Assembly (NCBI RefSeq): GCF_019599275.1
Contig: NZ_JAHZTD010000001.1
Location: forward strand, 1,798,001 to 1,862,000
Source: Hymenobacter sp. HSC-4F20
Lineage (GTDB): Bacteria; Bacteroidota; Bacteroidia; Cytophagales; Hymenobacteraceae
DNA length: 64,000 nt
Direction of reading: 5' to 3'
The position numbers and the translations under genes are program-made. Shown piece after piece: positions 8,851 to 17,197 of the stretch; the stretch's first letter is position 1, and each line of letters starts with the position of its first letter. The notes under the pieces are model-generated. The model made no database searches. It worked only from the letters and a program-made list of their open reading frames with translations, and was not told where the DNA came from.

Positions 8851-9783
8851 GTGGCAGACTCCACCCCCGCTTACCTTAGCTCCCCTGCTTCTGAGCCGGC
8901 CCCGATTGTGCTGGCCGGCGCTACCGGCGCCCTCGGCCTGCTTATTGCCCATCACCTTCGCCGACGCGGGACTCCCGTGCGGGCCTTGATCCGGCCGGGA
9001 GCCGGCCCCCGGCCCGAGGTAGCGTCTCTGCGGCTGCAGGGCGTAGAACTAGTGGAAGTAGCCTACGACAATGCCCCCGCCCTGACGGCGGCCTGCGTGG
9101 GGGCCGCCTGTGTAATATCGGCGCTATCGGGACTGCGGGAGGTGATTGTGGATGCGCAGACCCAGCTGCTGGAAGCAGCCGTAGCGGCGGGTGTGCCGCG
9201 CTTTATTCCTTCCGACTTCTCTGCCGATTTTACCCGTCTGCCCGAGGGCTCCAACCGCAACTTTGATCTGCGGCGGGAGTTTCAGCGCCGGCTCGACAAG
9301 GCTTCCATCCAGGCTACCTCCATCCTCAACGGCATGTTCATGGAGCTGCTCAACGGTCAGGCGCCGCTTATCCAGACCGGCCTGGGCCGCATCCTGTACT
9401 GGGGCGACGCCGACCAGCCCCTGGACTTCACTACCATGGTAAACACGGCCGAGTTTACGGCCGCCGCCGCCCTCGACCCTACCACGCCCCGCTACCTGCG
9501 CGTGGCCGGCGAAGTAGCCAGCATTCGGGCAGTGCAGGCCGCCGCCAGCCAGGCCCTAGGCCAGGAGTTCAAGCTTTTTCGGGTGGGGGGGCTAGGCCTG
9601 CTTGATACGATGATTAAGGCTACCCGCACTTTATTGCCGGCCAAGAACGAGGTGTTTCCGCCGTGGCAGGGTATGCAATACCTGCACAACATGCTCAGCG
9701 GCCAAGCCAAACTCGCGGAGCCACTGGACAACGACCGGTACCCTGAGGTTCGGTGGACAAAGGTGCGGCAGGTGCTGGCCTAA
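8851..9783 (+). CDS. NmrA-family NAD(P)-binding protein
   Basis: A 310-residue Rossmann-fold protein of the atypical short-chain dehydrogenase NmrA/isoflavone-reductase-like group. The nucleotide motif GATGALG (about residue 20) follows a beta strand PIVLA; the stretch ACVISALSG and the segment GVPRFIPSDFSADF fit the family, in which the canonical YxxxK catalytic pair is often lost. The reading frame is open from 8770, but the protein-like part begins at the GTG at 8851 (VADSTPAY); a GTG start is therefore proposed. It may act as an NAD(P)H-dependent reductase or a redox sensor. No operon partner. Confidence 0.8.
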   Translation: MADSTPAYLSSPASEPAPIVLAGATGALGLLIAHHLRRRGTPVRALIRPGAGPRPEVASLRLQGVELVEVAYDNAPALTAACVGAACVISALSGLREVIVDAQTQLLEAAVAAGVPRFIPSDFSADFTRLPEGSNRNFDLRREFQRRLDKASIQATSILNGMFMELLNGQAPLIQTGLGRILYWGDADQPLDFTTMVNTAEFTAAAALDPTTPRYLRVAGEVASIRAVQAAASQALGQEFKLFRVGGLGLLDTMIKATRTLLPAKNEVFPPWQGMQYLHNMLSGQAKLAEPLDNDRYPEVRWTKVRQVLA

Positions 9784-9956
9784 GAAACCCGCTGGCCGCT
9801 GTGCCGGGGCTGCGTGGCCCGTAACACACGGCCGGCATGGGCCTTGCCTTCCGTGGGTGGTGGCCAGCCAGAGCACTCCCTTGGCTTGGCGAAAACCTAC
9901 GGCCCCGGCCCGTTACGGAAGCTGGGGTTCCGCAGAATTTTCGTAAGTATGCTCCC

Positions 9957-10967
9957 ATGAAGAAACTTCTGCTTCTTTGGTTGCTGCCCGGCTTGCTGCT
10001 GACGCAGCAGGCCTACGCCCAGGCCACTACCTCTGGCGCTGGGCCGAAGCCCGCTACTGCCGCCCGCACCTCCGGTAATCCCATCTTCCCCGGCTGGTAC
10101 GCCGACCCCGAGGCCGTTATTTTCGGCAAACAGTACTGGGTGTACCCGACCTACTCGGCTCCGTTTGACCAGCAGGTGTTCATGGATGCGTTTTCCTCCC
10201 CTGACCTGGTACACTGGACCAAGCACCCGCGCATCATCGACACCGCTAGCGTTACATGGGCCCGACGCGCTATGTGGGCGCCCGCCGTAGTGCAGAAAGG
10301 CGGCAAGTACTACCTGTTCTTTGGGGCCAATGATGTGCACGAGGGGGAAGTGGGCGGAATTGGGGTGGCCGTGGCTGACCGCCCGCAGGGCCCATTCCGC
10401 GACTACCTGGGCAAGCCCCTCGTGGGCAATATCCACAACGGGGCCCAGCCCATTGACCAGTTCGTATTTCAGGACGCAGATGGGCAGTACTACCTGCTCT
10501 ACGGGGGCTGGTCGCACTGCAACCTGGCTCGCCTCAAACCTGATTTTACTGGCTTGCTTCCTTTCCCCGATGGTAGCACTTTCAAGGAAATCACGCCCCA
10601 GAACTATGTGGAAGGTCCCATTATGTTCCGTCGCCAGGGCAAGTACTACTTCATGTGGTCAGAAGGCGGATGGGCCGGGCCCGACTACTCGGTGGCCTAC
10701 GCCGTAGCCGACTCTCCGCTCGGTCCTTTTCAGCGGGTAGGGAAGATTCTGCAGCAGGACCCCCAGGTAGCTACCGGAGCCGGCCACCACTCTGTCATTC
10801 AGGTGCCGGGCAAGGAGGAGTGGTACATCGTGTACCACCGCCGCCCCCTCACCGAAACCGATATGAACCACCGCGTCACCTGCATCGACCGGCTGTATTT
10901 CGACGCCCAGGGCCGCATTCAGCCGGTGAAGATTACCCAGGAAGGTGTAGCGGCACGGAAGCTGTAG
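9957..10967 (+). CDS. Secreted glycoside hydrolase family 43 protein
   Basis: A 336-residue exported enzyme. A signal peptide (MKKLLLLWLLPGLLLTQQAYA) is followed by a five-bladed beta-propeller GH43 domain. The catalytic base Asp lies in GWYADPEAV near residue 45, and the acid Glu in YVEGPIMF about residue 220; the segments WAPAVVQKGGKYYLFFGA and QFVFQDADGQYYLLYGG are typical. GH43 enzymes act on arabinan or xylan side chains (arabinofuranosidase or xylosidase); the exact linkage cannot be told. The frame is open upstream to 9837, but the signal peptide fixes the start at 9957. Ends in a strong terminator. Confidence 0.9.
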   Translation: MKKLLLLWLLPGLLLTQQAYAQATTSGAGPKPATAARTSGNPIFPGWYADPEAVIFGKQYWVYPTYSAPFDQQVFMDAFSSPDLVHWTKHPRIIDTASVTWARRAMWAPAVVQKGGKYYLFFGANDVHEGEVGGIGVAVADRPQGPFRDYLGKPLVGNIHNGAQPIDQFVFQDADGQYYLLYGGWSHCNLARLKPDFTGLLPFPDGSTFKEITPQNYVEGPIMFRRQGKYYFMWSEGGWAGPDYSVAYAVADSPLGPFQRVGKILQQDPQVATGAGHHSVIQVPGKEEWYIVYHRRPLTETDMNHRVTCIDRLYFDAQGRIQPVKITQEGVAARKL

Positions 10968-10981
10968 GAACCTGGAGTTGT

Positions 10982-11025
10982 GGCAACAAAAAGGCGCGGG
11001 CGGCTACCCGCGCCTTTTTGTTGCC
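10982..11025 (+). terminator. Terminator of the GH43 gene
   Basis: Perfect 19-base arms (10982-11000 and 11007-11025) with a 6-base loop; the 3' arm contains CCTTTTTG, so the U-run is within the stem. Confidence 0.85.
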
Positions 11026-11184
11026 ATTGCCTCAGTGCCCTTCAACGCCCCGGTAACGCCGCCGCTGAGGTTACTAACCGGATACTACTCTGCCGAAGTG
11101 CGCTTGAGCAACAGCTACCTACTCCCTAAACGCGCTGGCAGCTAGGTGGCGGCTACCGGCGTCTGCTGCCACTGGTGCGGCAAT

Positions 11185-11215
11185 GAAAAGGCCGCCCCGA
11201 GTTGTCTGGAGCGGC
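11185..11215 (-). terminator. Terminator of the DUF1624 gene
   Basis: Arms GCCGCCCC (11191-11198) and GGAGCGGC (11208-11215) pair with one wobble. On the minus strand the stem is followed by CTTTTC. It lies 17 bases past the stop codon. Confidence 0.6.
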
Positions 11216-11231
11216 GCAACCCACAGCTTGC

Positions 11232-12425
11232 CTACAAGTAAGACAGCCACCAGTACGTATGCCGCTGCTTGAAGTCCCGGTACCAACGGCAGGGCCAGTA
11301 CAGCAGTACCACCACGGCGGCCCACACCAGGTAGGCGCGCAACAGGCTGGGCTCGTACCTTTGCGGCCAGGTAGGCGGGGCCGCAAACGATAAATTGAGG
11401 GCCTGCCCAAACGCCAGGCGAGTCCAAAGCCAGGCCCCGGCACTGATCAGCCCCAGGTGGAGTAGAAAGTAGAAGAACGGCACCTGCCCATAAGTGCGCA
11501 GCCAGCGCGTCAGGCGGTTGTCTACGGTTTCCAACTGGCTCAAGAGGAGCAGGGTGACGCCTAGCGTCAGGCTCACGAACAGCAAAGAGGGCGGATACTT
11601 ACTCACATTTAGAAACGAGAACACCGTGTAGGGCCATCCGCGCGGCTGCGGGCTCCAGGGGCTGGGGTCGCCGTACCAATTCGTGGCCCGCAACGCTATA
11701 AAGAGCAGCAACAAACCAGCGCCGGCCCGGCGCAGCCGGCGGGTCCGCTCGGAGAGCGGCTGCCCAAACCACGGCCCTACCACGTAGCCAGCTAGCATCA
11801 CGCCCAGCCACGGCCCCACGGAATACGCCACCAGCGCCGGCGGTAGTGGCCCCAGGGGTACCACAAAGGGGGTGTTATGCAGCAGGGCCCAGCCAATGTT
11901 GCCAGCAGTTATCGGCTGAATAAAGGGTAGCGCATCGTGGCCTAGCAGAACGAGGGCCGCCAGCGCGGCCAGTACCGGGCGCGGCAGCCAGTGCAGCCCT
12001 GCCAACAGCACCATCCCGCAGCCGATACCCCAAATGACCTCCAGCACGATCATATTGTGATTCCACTGCAGCAGGAAGGTGATAAGCATCACCTCGATAA
12101 AAACCAGCCACAGCCCCCGCGTAAGCAGAAAGCGACTGGTAGCGCCCCGGCTCCCCTGCTTCTGCTGTTGCAGCCAGATACTTACGCCCGAAAGAAACAC
12201 GAACGTAGGCGCGCAGAAGTGAGTAATCCAACGGGTGAAAAACAGGAGGCCCGTAGCCTGAGTAACATCCTCGGGCCGAAAGACTGTGGGGCTCCATAAT
12301 TCGCGCACATGATCCAGCGCCATAACTACCATAACCAGCCCCCGCACTACATCCACAGCTTGCACCCGGGATACCGCCGCCCTACTCCGGGCCCATACTG
12401 CGGGTAATGCCATAGATTGTTCCAT
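11232..12425 (-). CDS. DUF1624/HGSNAT-like membrane protein
   Basis: A 397-residue polytopic membrane protein with about ten hydrophobic helices. The first helix has the family signature VDVVRGLVMVVMALDHVRE, characteristic of the heparan-alpha-glucosaminide N-acetyltransferase catalytic domain (DUF1624/DUF5009), where acetyl or another acyl group is moved across the membrane onto a sugar. FLSGVSIWL in the second helix also fits. In Bacteroidota the acceptor is unknown. The frame extends to 12476, but the ATG at 12425 (MEQSMALP) is the better start. It is divergent from the GH13 amylase across a 450-base gap and convergent with GH43, so a link to glycan use is possible but not shown. Confidence 0.88.
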   Translation of the reverse strand: MEQSMALPAVWARSRAAVSRVQAVDVVRGLVMVVMALDHVRELWSPTVFRPEDVTQATGLLFFTRWITHFCAPTFVFLSGVSIWLQQQKQGSRGATSRFLLTRGLWLVFIEVMLITFLLQWNHNMIVLEVIWGIGCGMVLLAGLHWLPRPVLAALAALVLLGHDALPFIQPITAGNIGWALLHNTPFVVPLGPLPPALVAYSVGPWLGVMLAGYVVGPWFGQPLSERTRRLRRAGAGLLLLFIALRATNWYGDPSPWSPQPRGWPYTVFSFLNVSKYPPSLLFVSLTLGVTLLLLSQLETVDNRLTRWLRTYGQVPFFYFLLHLGLISAGAWLWTRLAFGQALNLSFAAPPTWPQRYEPSLLRAYLVWAAVVVLLYWPCRWYRDFKQRHTYWWLSYL

Positions 12426-12876
12426 GTGGTACGGATAGGGGGCAAAGCGCGTGTGGTTACGAAGGTAGCGAATCAAGTATCACGGCTTCAGCCTCCCTAT
12501 CTACCACCGCTGCCCCCCTTCTAAGCAGAAGCCACTTATGCGCGCAGGAATAGCTCATGCACCTACGCCTCAGCAAGCGTAAAGCGCCGGTGACGAGACG
12601 TGATATGTACCTTATAGGGCGACGCTGCCCGTTGAGTAACCACGCCTTGCGGGCTGAGGAGAGCCTTCCCAACCGGGCGCCGACTTATACTAAAGCCCAG
12701 GGTAGCGCCAGCCCGCTCAACCTGATTTTGCACTCTGCCAGGCCCGAGACGCGCTGGAGCTTCCCCCAATTCAGGCTCTCTTTTCGCCTTACGCCTTCCC
12801 TTCTACCGATTTCTTGCGGCAAGCTTGCGTTATTTGGCAGGTAGCCCCGCTGTTGCGGCGTGTATGTACCCCAATA
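12426..12876. other. Intergenic region between divergent DUF1624 and GH13 genes
   Basis: About 450 bases. The short frames inside are compositionally random. It must hold the promoters of both flanking genes, but no clear promoter, palindrome or RNA is visible. Confidence 0.6.
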
Positions 12877-14697
12877 ATGATTAAACAGCCTCTTTTTTCC
12901 GTTCTGCTGGCCGTTGCTCTGCCCCTACTGCCTACCCTGTCTGCCCGGGCCCAACCCACCGATTTCACCCCTGCCTGGAGTAAGGGGGTAGTGTGGTACC
13001 AGATATTCCCGGAGCGCTTCAGCAACGGCGACCCGGGCAACGACCCCAAGGTGACCGACCAGCATGGCGCCTACCCCTTCGATGCTACCTCTCCTTTCCA
13101 GATTCATCCCTGGCAGAGCGACTGGTACGAGTTGCAGCCCTACGAGCAGAAGAATGGAAAGGACATTTGGTATAACATTCAGCGCCGGCGCTACGGCGGC
13201 GACTTACAGGGCGTGCTCAACAAGCTGGACTACCTGCAGAAGCTGGGCGTGAATGCCGTGTACCTGACCCCAGTATTCTGGTCGCCCTCCTCGCACAAGT
13301 ACGATGCGCTGTGTTACCACCACATCGACCCTACCTTCGGCCCCGACCCCGAGGGCGATAAAAAGCTCATGACCACCGAAAACCCACTCAAGCCCGAAAC
13401 CTGGGTGTGGACCAAGGCTGACTTACTAGCCCTCAAGCTGATTGAAGAAGTACACAAGCGCAAGATGCGCATCATCTTCGATGGCGTATTCAACCACCTC
13501 GGAGCCAAGAGCTTTGCCTTCCAGGATGTGGAGAAAAACCAACAGGCCTCGCCTTACGCCGACTGGTTTTCCGTGAAGAGTTGGCGCGACCCGGCCAAGG
13601 GTACTGCCTTCGAGTATAACGGGTGGTTTGGGGTGAAAACGCTGCCTGAGCTGCGCGAAGACGCCAACGGCATTGTGGCCGGGCCCAAGCAGTACATCTT
13701 CAACGCGACCAAGCGCTGGATGAACCCTATGGACAAGGGCGCGGCCCATGGCATCGACGGCTGGCGCCTGGATGTGGCCTACGATGTGGGCCACCCATTC
13801 TGGAAAAGCTGGCGCCAATGGGTGCGCAGCCTCAACCCGGAGGCTTACATGACGGCCGAACTGGTATTTCCCATCGAGCAAACCCGGCCCTACCTGAGCG
13901 GCGATGAGTTCGACGCCACCATGAACTACAACTTCGCCTTTGCGGTCCACGATTTTTTCGTGCAGGAAGCCACCGCTGCTACGGCTACGCAGTTTGATAA
14001 CCGACTGCGTGAGCTGCGCGAAGCCTTTGGGCCGGGCGTGGCCCTGAACATGCAAAACCTGGTGGACAGCCACGATGCCACCCGCATTGGCAGCGCCGTG
14101 GCCAACCCCGATGGCAAGAAGTTCGGCGACTGGGGCCCGTACTTCAACTGGAGCCAGAAAAGCAACAACCCCACCTACAACGCCCGCAAGCCCACCCCCG
14201 CCCAGGTGCAAAAGCAAAAGCTGATTGCGGCCTTTCAAATGCTGTACCTGGGCTCCCCCATGATATTCTACGGCGACGAGGCCGGCCTCTGGGGCAGCAA
14301 CGACCCCGACTGCCGCAAACCCATGCTCTGGGCCGAAAAGGCCTACGAGCCCGAAACGCATAACCCCGACCAAACCAAGCACGACCCTGACCCGGTAGGC
14401 TTTAACCCGGAGCTGTTTGCCTGGTACCAGAAGTTCATCGGGCTCCGGCGGCAGCACCCGGCCCTGCGCCTGGGCACCTTCACCACGGTAGCCACCGATG
14501 ATGCCCAGAAGCTCTACGCCTTCCGCCGCCAACACGGCCCCGACGATGTGCTGGTCATCTTCAACCGCGGCAACCAAGCGGCCACCTTCACCAATGCCGT
14601 TTTATCCAAGAACAAATACCGGGACGCATTTACCAAGAAGCCAGTGAAGCAGGTAATCGTGCCAGCTATGGATGTGCGGGTATTAAGCAAGAAATAA
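12877..14697 (+). CDS. Secreted GH13 alpha-amylase-type enzyme
   Basis: A 606-residue exported alpha-glucan hydrolase. The signal peptide at residues 1-23 ends in ARAQ. The TIM-barrel motifs are all present: DGVFNH (about 202-207), GIDGWRLDVA with the nucleophile Asp near 299, the acid Glu in MTAELVFP (about 328), and VDSHDATR with the third Asp near 400. The WYQIFPERFSNGD opening and lack of an N-terminal Ig domain suggest a neopullulanase/cyclomaltodextrinase-like enzyme cutting starch or maltodextrins. The frame is open from 12814, but the signal peptide sets the ATG at 12877. No susCD pair is present in the window. Confidence 0.92.
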   Translation: MIKQPLFSVLLAVALPLLPTLSARAQPTDFTPAWSKGVVWYQIFPERFSNGDPGNDPKVTDQHGAYPFDATSPFQIHPWQSDWYELQPYEQKNGKDIWYNIQRRRYGGDLQGVLNKLDYLQKLGVNAVYLTPVFWSPSSHKYDALCYHHIDPTFGPDPEGDKKLMTTENPLKPETWVWTKADLLALKLIEEVHKRKMRIIFDGVFNHLGAKSFAFQDVEKNQQASPYADWFSVKSWRDPAKGTAFEYNGWFGVKTLPELREDANGIVAGPKQYIFNATKRWMNPMDKGAAHGIDGWRLDVAYDVGHPFWKSWRQWVRSLNPEAYMTAELVFPIEQTRPYLSGDEFDATMNYNFAFAVHDFFVQEATAATATQFDNRLRELREAFGPGVALNMQNLVDSHDATRIGSAVANPDGKKFGDWGPYFNWSQKSNNPTYNARKPTPAQVQKQKLIAAFQMLYLGSPMIFYGDEAGLWGSNDPDCRKPMLWAEKAYEPETHNPDQTKHDPDPVGFNPELFAWYQKFIGLRRQHPALRLGTFTTVATDDAQKLYAFRRQHGPDDVLVIFNRGNQAATFTNAVLSKNKYRDAFTKKPVKQVIVPAMDVRVLSKK

Positions 14698-14703
14698 AGC
14701 TCC

Positions 14704-14748
14704 TATGCCGCTGTTAGCTGATATGTCCATACTAGCAACAGCGGCATA
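14704..14748 (+). terminator. Terminator-like hairpin after GH13 gene
   Basis: Arms TATGCCGCTGTTAGC and GCAACAGCGGCATA pair with one bulged base around a 16-base loop, starting six bases past the stop codon. The T-run is weak. Confidence 0.55.
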
Positions 14749-14778
14749 GAAGCTTTGTCTTACCCTTCTTCAACCGAA

Positions 14779-14809
14779 AAGCGCCGCCCCGGAAACCGGG
14801 GCGGCGCTT
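14779..14809 (-). terminator. Terminator of the small CxxC protein gene
   Basis: Perfect 14-base arms AAGCGCCGCCCCGG and CCGGGGCGGCGCTT around AAA. Read on the minus strand it is followed by TTCGG, and it begins 17 bases past the stop of the 74-residue ORF. Confidence 0.8.
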
Positions 14810-14826
14810 GCTGCGTGGGGCTAACC

Positions 14827-15051
14827 TCAGTGTTTCCACTGGGTTCGGCGAAACTGCTTCCAGCTCCGCTCTCGTTTCGCCAGGGTGGCGTTGCTGGTTT
14901 CGGGGCCGTGCGGAAAGCAGTAGGCGCAGCCGCGGGCATTACCGAACACCACGCGCGACACCTGCACGTTGGAAAACTTGGCTGGGAAGTCGACAAAACA
15001 GCCTTCTTCCACCATGCCAAAGGCCTTTTGGAGTTGTTTAACTCGTTTCAT
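14827..15051 (-). CDS. Small Cys-containing conserved-looking protein
   Basis: A 74-residue basic protein with cysteines at 18, 42 and 45; the last two form CAYC followed by FPHG, which could bind a metal together with nearby His. It ends in a strongly basic, aromatic tail (RSWKQFRRTQWKH). No signal peptide or membrane segment. The reason for calling it real is that it is followed at once by a strong terminator on its own strand and fills the gap between GH13 and the F420-type oxidoreductase. Function unknown. Confidence 0.65.
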   Translation of the reverse strand: MKRVKQLQKAFGMVEEGCFVDFPAKFSNVQVSRVVFGNARGCAYCFPHGPETSNATLAKRERSWKQFRRTQWKH

Positions 15052-15212
15052 GAAGCTTTGAGTTGGTACTCAAAGCGGGCTACCCTTGGCGAAAACGGAT
15101 AAGTAGATCATTGATTGGAATGCGCGTTCAGCGGTAAGCCCATGGTAGAGAAAACGGCTGATTTTCCGGTTTTCAGGGGCGTACGCACCGGCTTGGCGTT
15201 TCCTGGCGTCGG

Positions 15213-15941
15213 CTATTTCAGCTTGATGCCTTGGGCCTGCATGGCCTGCTCCTGCTTGGCTTGGTTGGCCAGGAACTCCTGGTGCTGAGCTTCCGTGCGC
15301 TCCGAGCCGAGGCGGGCCAGATGCTCGCGCACCTGGTCGGCGGGCAAATCGTTGCAGTAGATGGGGCCGCCGGGCTGCTGCCGCCACGATTCGCGCATGG
15401 TGCCGCCGTCGAGGGCGTCAAAGCCCAGCTCTTCTACCAGGGCCATTACTTTCTGCTTGGCTGCGGCATCATCGGAGGCTACGGGCAGGGCAATGCGACC
15501 GGGCGTGCCGGCGGGCTTCCCGTTTTTCTCGAGGTGCTCGGCGAAGATGTTGTTGAACACTTTCACTACCGGGCGGCCCAGGTGCTGCTGCACCCAGCCG
15601 CTTTCGGTCAGGTCGCCGGTTTCCAGCTCCGGAATATGGCCGTCGCGCAGCATGGGATAGTAATTGCTGGTATCGATGATGGGCACCTCGGCCGGTACAT
15701 CGGCCAGCAGGTCTTTGGGCAGGTCCGGGATTTTCTCCAGGGGAATAGTCACCACGATGAAGTCGCTGCCGCGGCGGGCTGCTTCCTCGGCCGTCACGGG
15801 GGTAGCGCCGGTTTTCCGGGCTAGGTCCTGCAGGGTTTCGGGGCCACGGGAGTTGGCAATGTAAACTGAATGGCCGAGGCTGGTGAGCCGCACGGCAAGG
15901 GCGCTACCGATGTGGCCGGCGCCAATGATTCCGATGTTCAT
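15213..15941 (-). CDS. NADPH-dependent F420 reductase-like oxidoreductase
   Basis: A 242-residue protein with an N-terminal NADP-binding motif (IGIIGAGHIGSALA, residues 3-16) and the NSRGPETL loop that follows beta2 and contacts the NADP phosphate. This architecture is that of F420H2:NADP oxidoreductase-like proteins (NADP oxidoreductase, coenzyme F420-dependent family), which in bacteria lacking F420 reduce other, unknown substrates. The frame runs upstream to 16130, but the fold begins at the ATG at 15941. Monocistronic. Confidence 0.85.
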   Translation of the reverse strand: MNIGIIGAGHIGSALAVRLTSLGHSVYIANSRGPETLQDLARKTGATPVTAEEAARRGSDFIVVTIPLEKIPDLPKDLLADVPAEVPIIDTSNYYPMLRDGHIPELETGDLTESGWVQQHLGRPVVKVFNNIFAEHLEKNGKPAGTPGRIALPVASDDAAAKQKVMALVEELGFDALDGGTMRESWRQQPGGPIYCNDLPADQVREHLARLGSERTEAQHQEFLANQAKQEQAMQAQGIKLK

Positions 15942-16206
15942 AGGTTGTGTTGTTTGGTTCGTACGCCGGTGATGTGCCAGCGCAGGGAGGTAAACAGCGG
16001 AAGTGGACGTTTTGCTTTTTTTGCCAGGCGGTTCGATTACTGGTAGGACCACTAGTAGCTTATGCCCAGTAGGTACGCCTACCTCTTCATAATGACCTAG
16101 ACCATCTGGGTATTGTTCTAACGCTGGCATGTGTTTCTACGAGCGTTTCTCGCAGTCTTAGGCTGTAACGAGTCCGTTTGCGTCATGCACGGCAAGAGCT
16201 CACCCT

Positions 16207-16926
16207 TTATTGCGTCGCAGGCCCAGCCTCAAGGGGCCCATCAGAAAGGCATATAGCGTGAAGTTGCTTAGTATTCTGCTCTTTAAGAGCAGTAAATAAC
16301 AACTCCGATAAAAATAATGCACTCCCTACAAGGTATATACCTACCATTAACCAGAGAGCTCCCCTACTACGCTGAGCAAATGGTTTTGACACTGGATATA
16401 GTAGTACGGGAGGATCAATACTTGTTAAGAACTGGCTGCGTTGAATAGCTTTTCTATACGATAGGTTTTTGTCGCTGTCACCAGCGCGTTCCAGGTATTG
16501 AAAGTTAAGCAGAGAATCTAACCGAGCGGCTTTAACCTCTGCACGCATCGCCTGATTTAACCTAAGCACCGTACTGTCCCGCTCTTCCTTGTCGGTACTG
16601 CGCGCAAATTCTTTGCTGAGCTCATAAGCCAACCATACCGCATATACTTTTTTGAGTGTATCGGTATGGTTGGCTAGCAAAGGAAGGCCTATTCTCAGGT
16701 GCGAGGAAGGATTTCCAGTTTTGGACTGCACGACTACAGAGTCATACACCGCCATTTTTTTGTTGACATACACCTGCTTCAGGAAGTAGTAACGAGCAGG
16801 CGGCCCGATAGCCATTTCAGCTATGTTATTTAACACAGCTACCCTACCAAGCCGCTTGCTTACATACTCATCTATCCTCCACGTCATCAACAGAACCAGC
16901 GTTACGGTCAAGAAATAAAAGGACAC
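16207..16926 (-). CDS. Hypothetical membrane protein, distal gene of pair
   Basis: A 239-residue protein with a hydrophobic N-terminal segment (residues 2-16) and a second one near 192-212, leaving a soluble charged middle, probably extracytoplasmic. No family recognised. It begins with a GTG at 16926, seven bases after the stop of the upstream ORF, so translation is probably coupled. An internal ATG 13 codons later would remove the first helix and is less likely. Its base composition is visibly less GC-rich than hutU beside it. Confidence 0.65.
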   Translation of the reverse strand: MSFYFLTVTLVLLMTWRIDEYVSKRLGRVAVLNNIAEMAIGPPARYYFLKQVYVNKKMAVYDSVVVQSKTGNPSSHLRIGLPLLANHTDTLKKVYAVWLAYELSKEFARSTDKEERDSTVLRLNQAMRAEVKAARLDSLLNFQYLERAGDSDKNLSYRKAIQRSQFLTSIDPPVLLYPVSKPFAQRSRGALWLMVGIYLVGSALFLSELLFTALKEQNTKQLHAICLSDGPLEAGPATQ

Positions 16927-16932
16927 GTAACC

Positions 16933-17178
16933 CTAATCCTTTTCACCGGTGGTCCGAGACGCGTTTTCCTCCAGCATCAGGAGCCTTGGCCGTAAGAAAC
17001 GCCATAGTAAAACGAGGGTGGCTATGCCTGGAATAAAAAAGGTCCATACCGCGCTCTGTGAACTGGCTGTCTGTTGGTTCAACTGCCAGTCAATGGCCAG
17101 AAAGCTCAGGATAACACCATTCACAATTAGCAAATACGGCAGAAAAATCTGCCGTATTTTCAAAGAAGTATGGTCCAT
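16933..17178 (-). CDS. Hypothetical two-helix membrane protein
   Basis: An 81-residue protein with two transmembrane segments (about 11-30 and 44-59) and a charged C-terminal tail. It lies 19 bases after the hutU stop and just ahead of the 239-residue membrane protein on the same strand, so the three could be one transcript. The two small genes are AT-richer than hutU, suggesting a separate origin. No family recognised. Confidence 0.6.
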   Translation of the reverse strand: MDHTSLKIRQIFLPYLLIVNGVILSFLAIDWQLNQQTASSQSAVWTFFIPGIATLVLLWRFLRPRLLMLEENASRTTGEKD

Positions 17179-17197
17179 CTAAACAATAATTCGTCAG

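Noticed and set aside
8646..8864. 72-residue minus-strand frame upstream of the NmrA gene
   Set aside because: It overlaps the start of the NmrA-family gene, has no start context and no recognisable family; it might be a remnant but cannot be supported.
12557..12844. 95-residue plus-strand ORF in the gap before the amylase
   Set aside because: Composition is random, it lacks a domain and a plausible promoter, and it sits between divergent genes.
13426..14577. Long antisense ORF of 383 residues over the GH13 gene
   Set aside because: It is a shadow of GC-rich codons opposite a clear amylase; composition is unlike a protein and no family fits.
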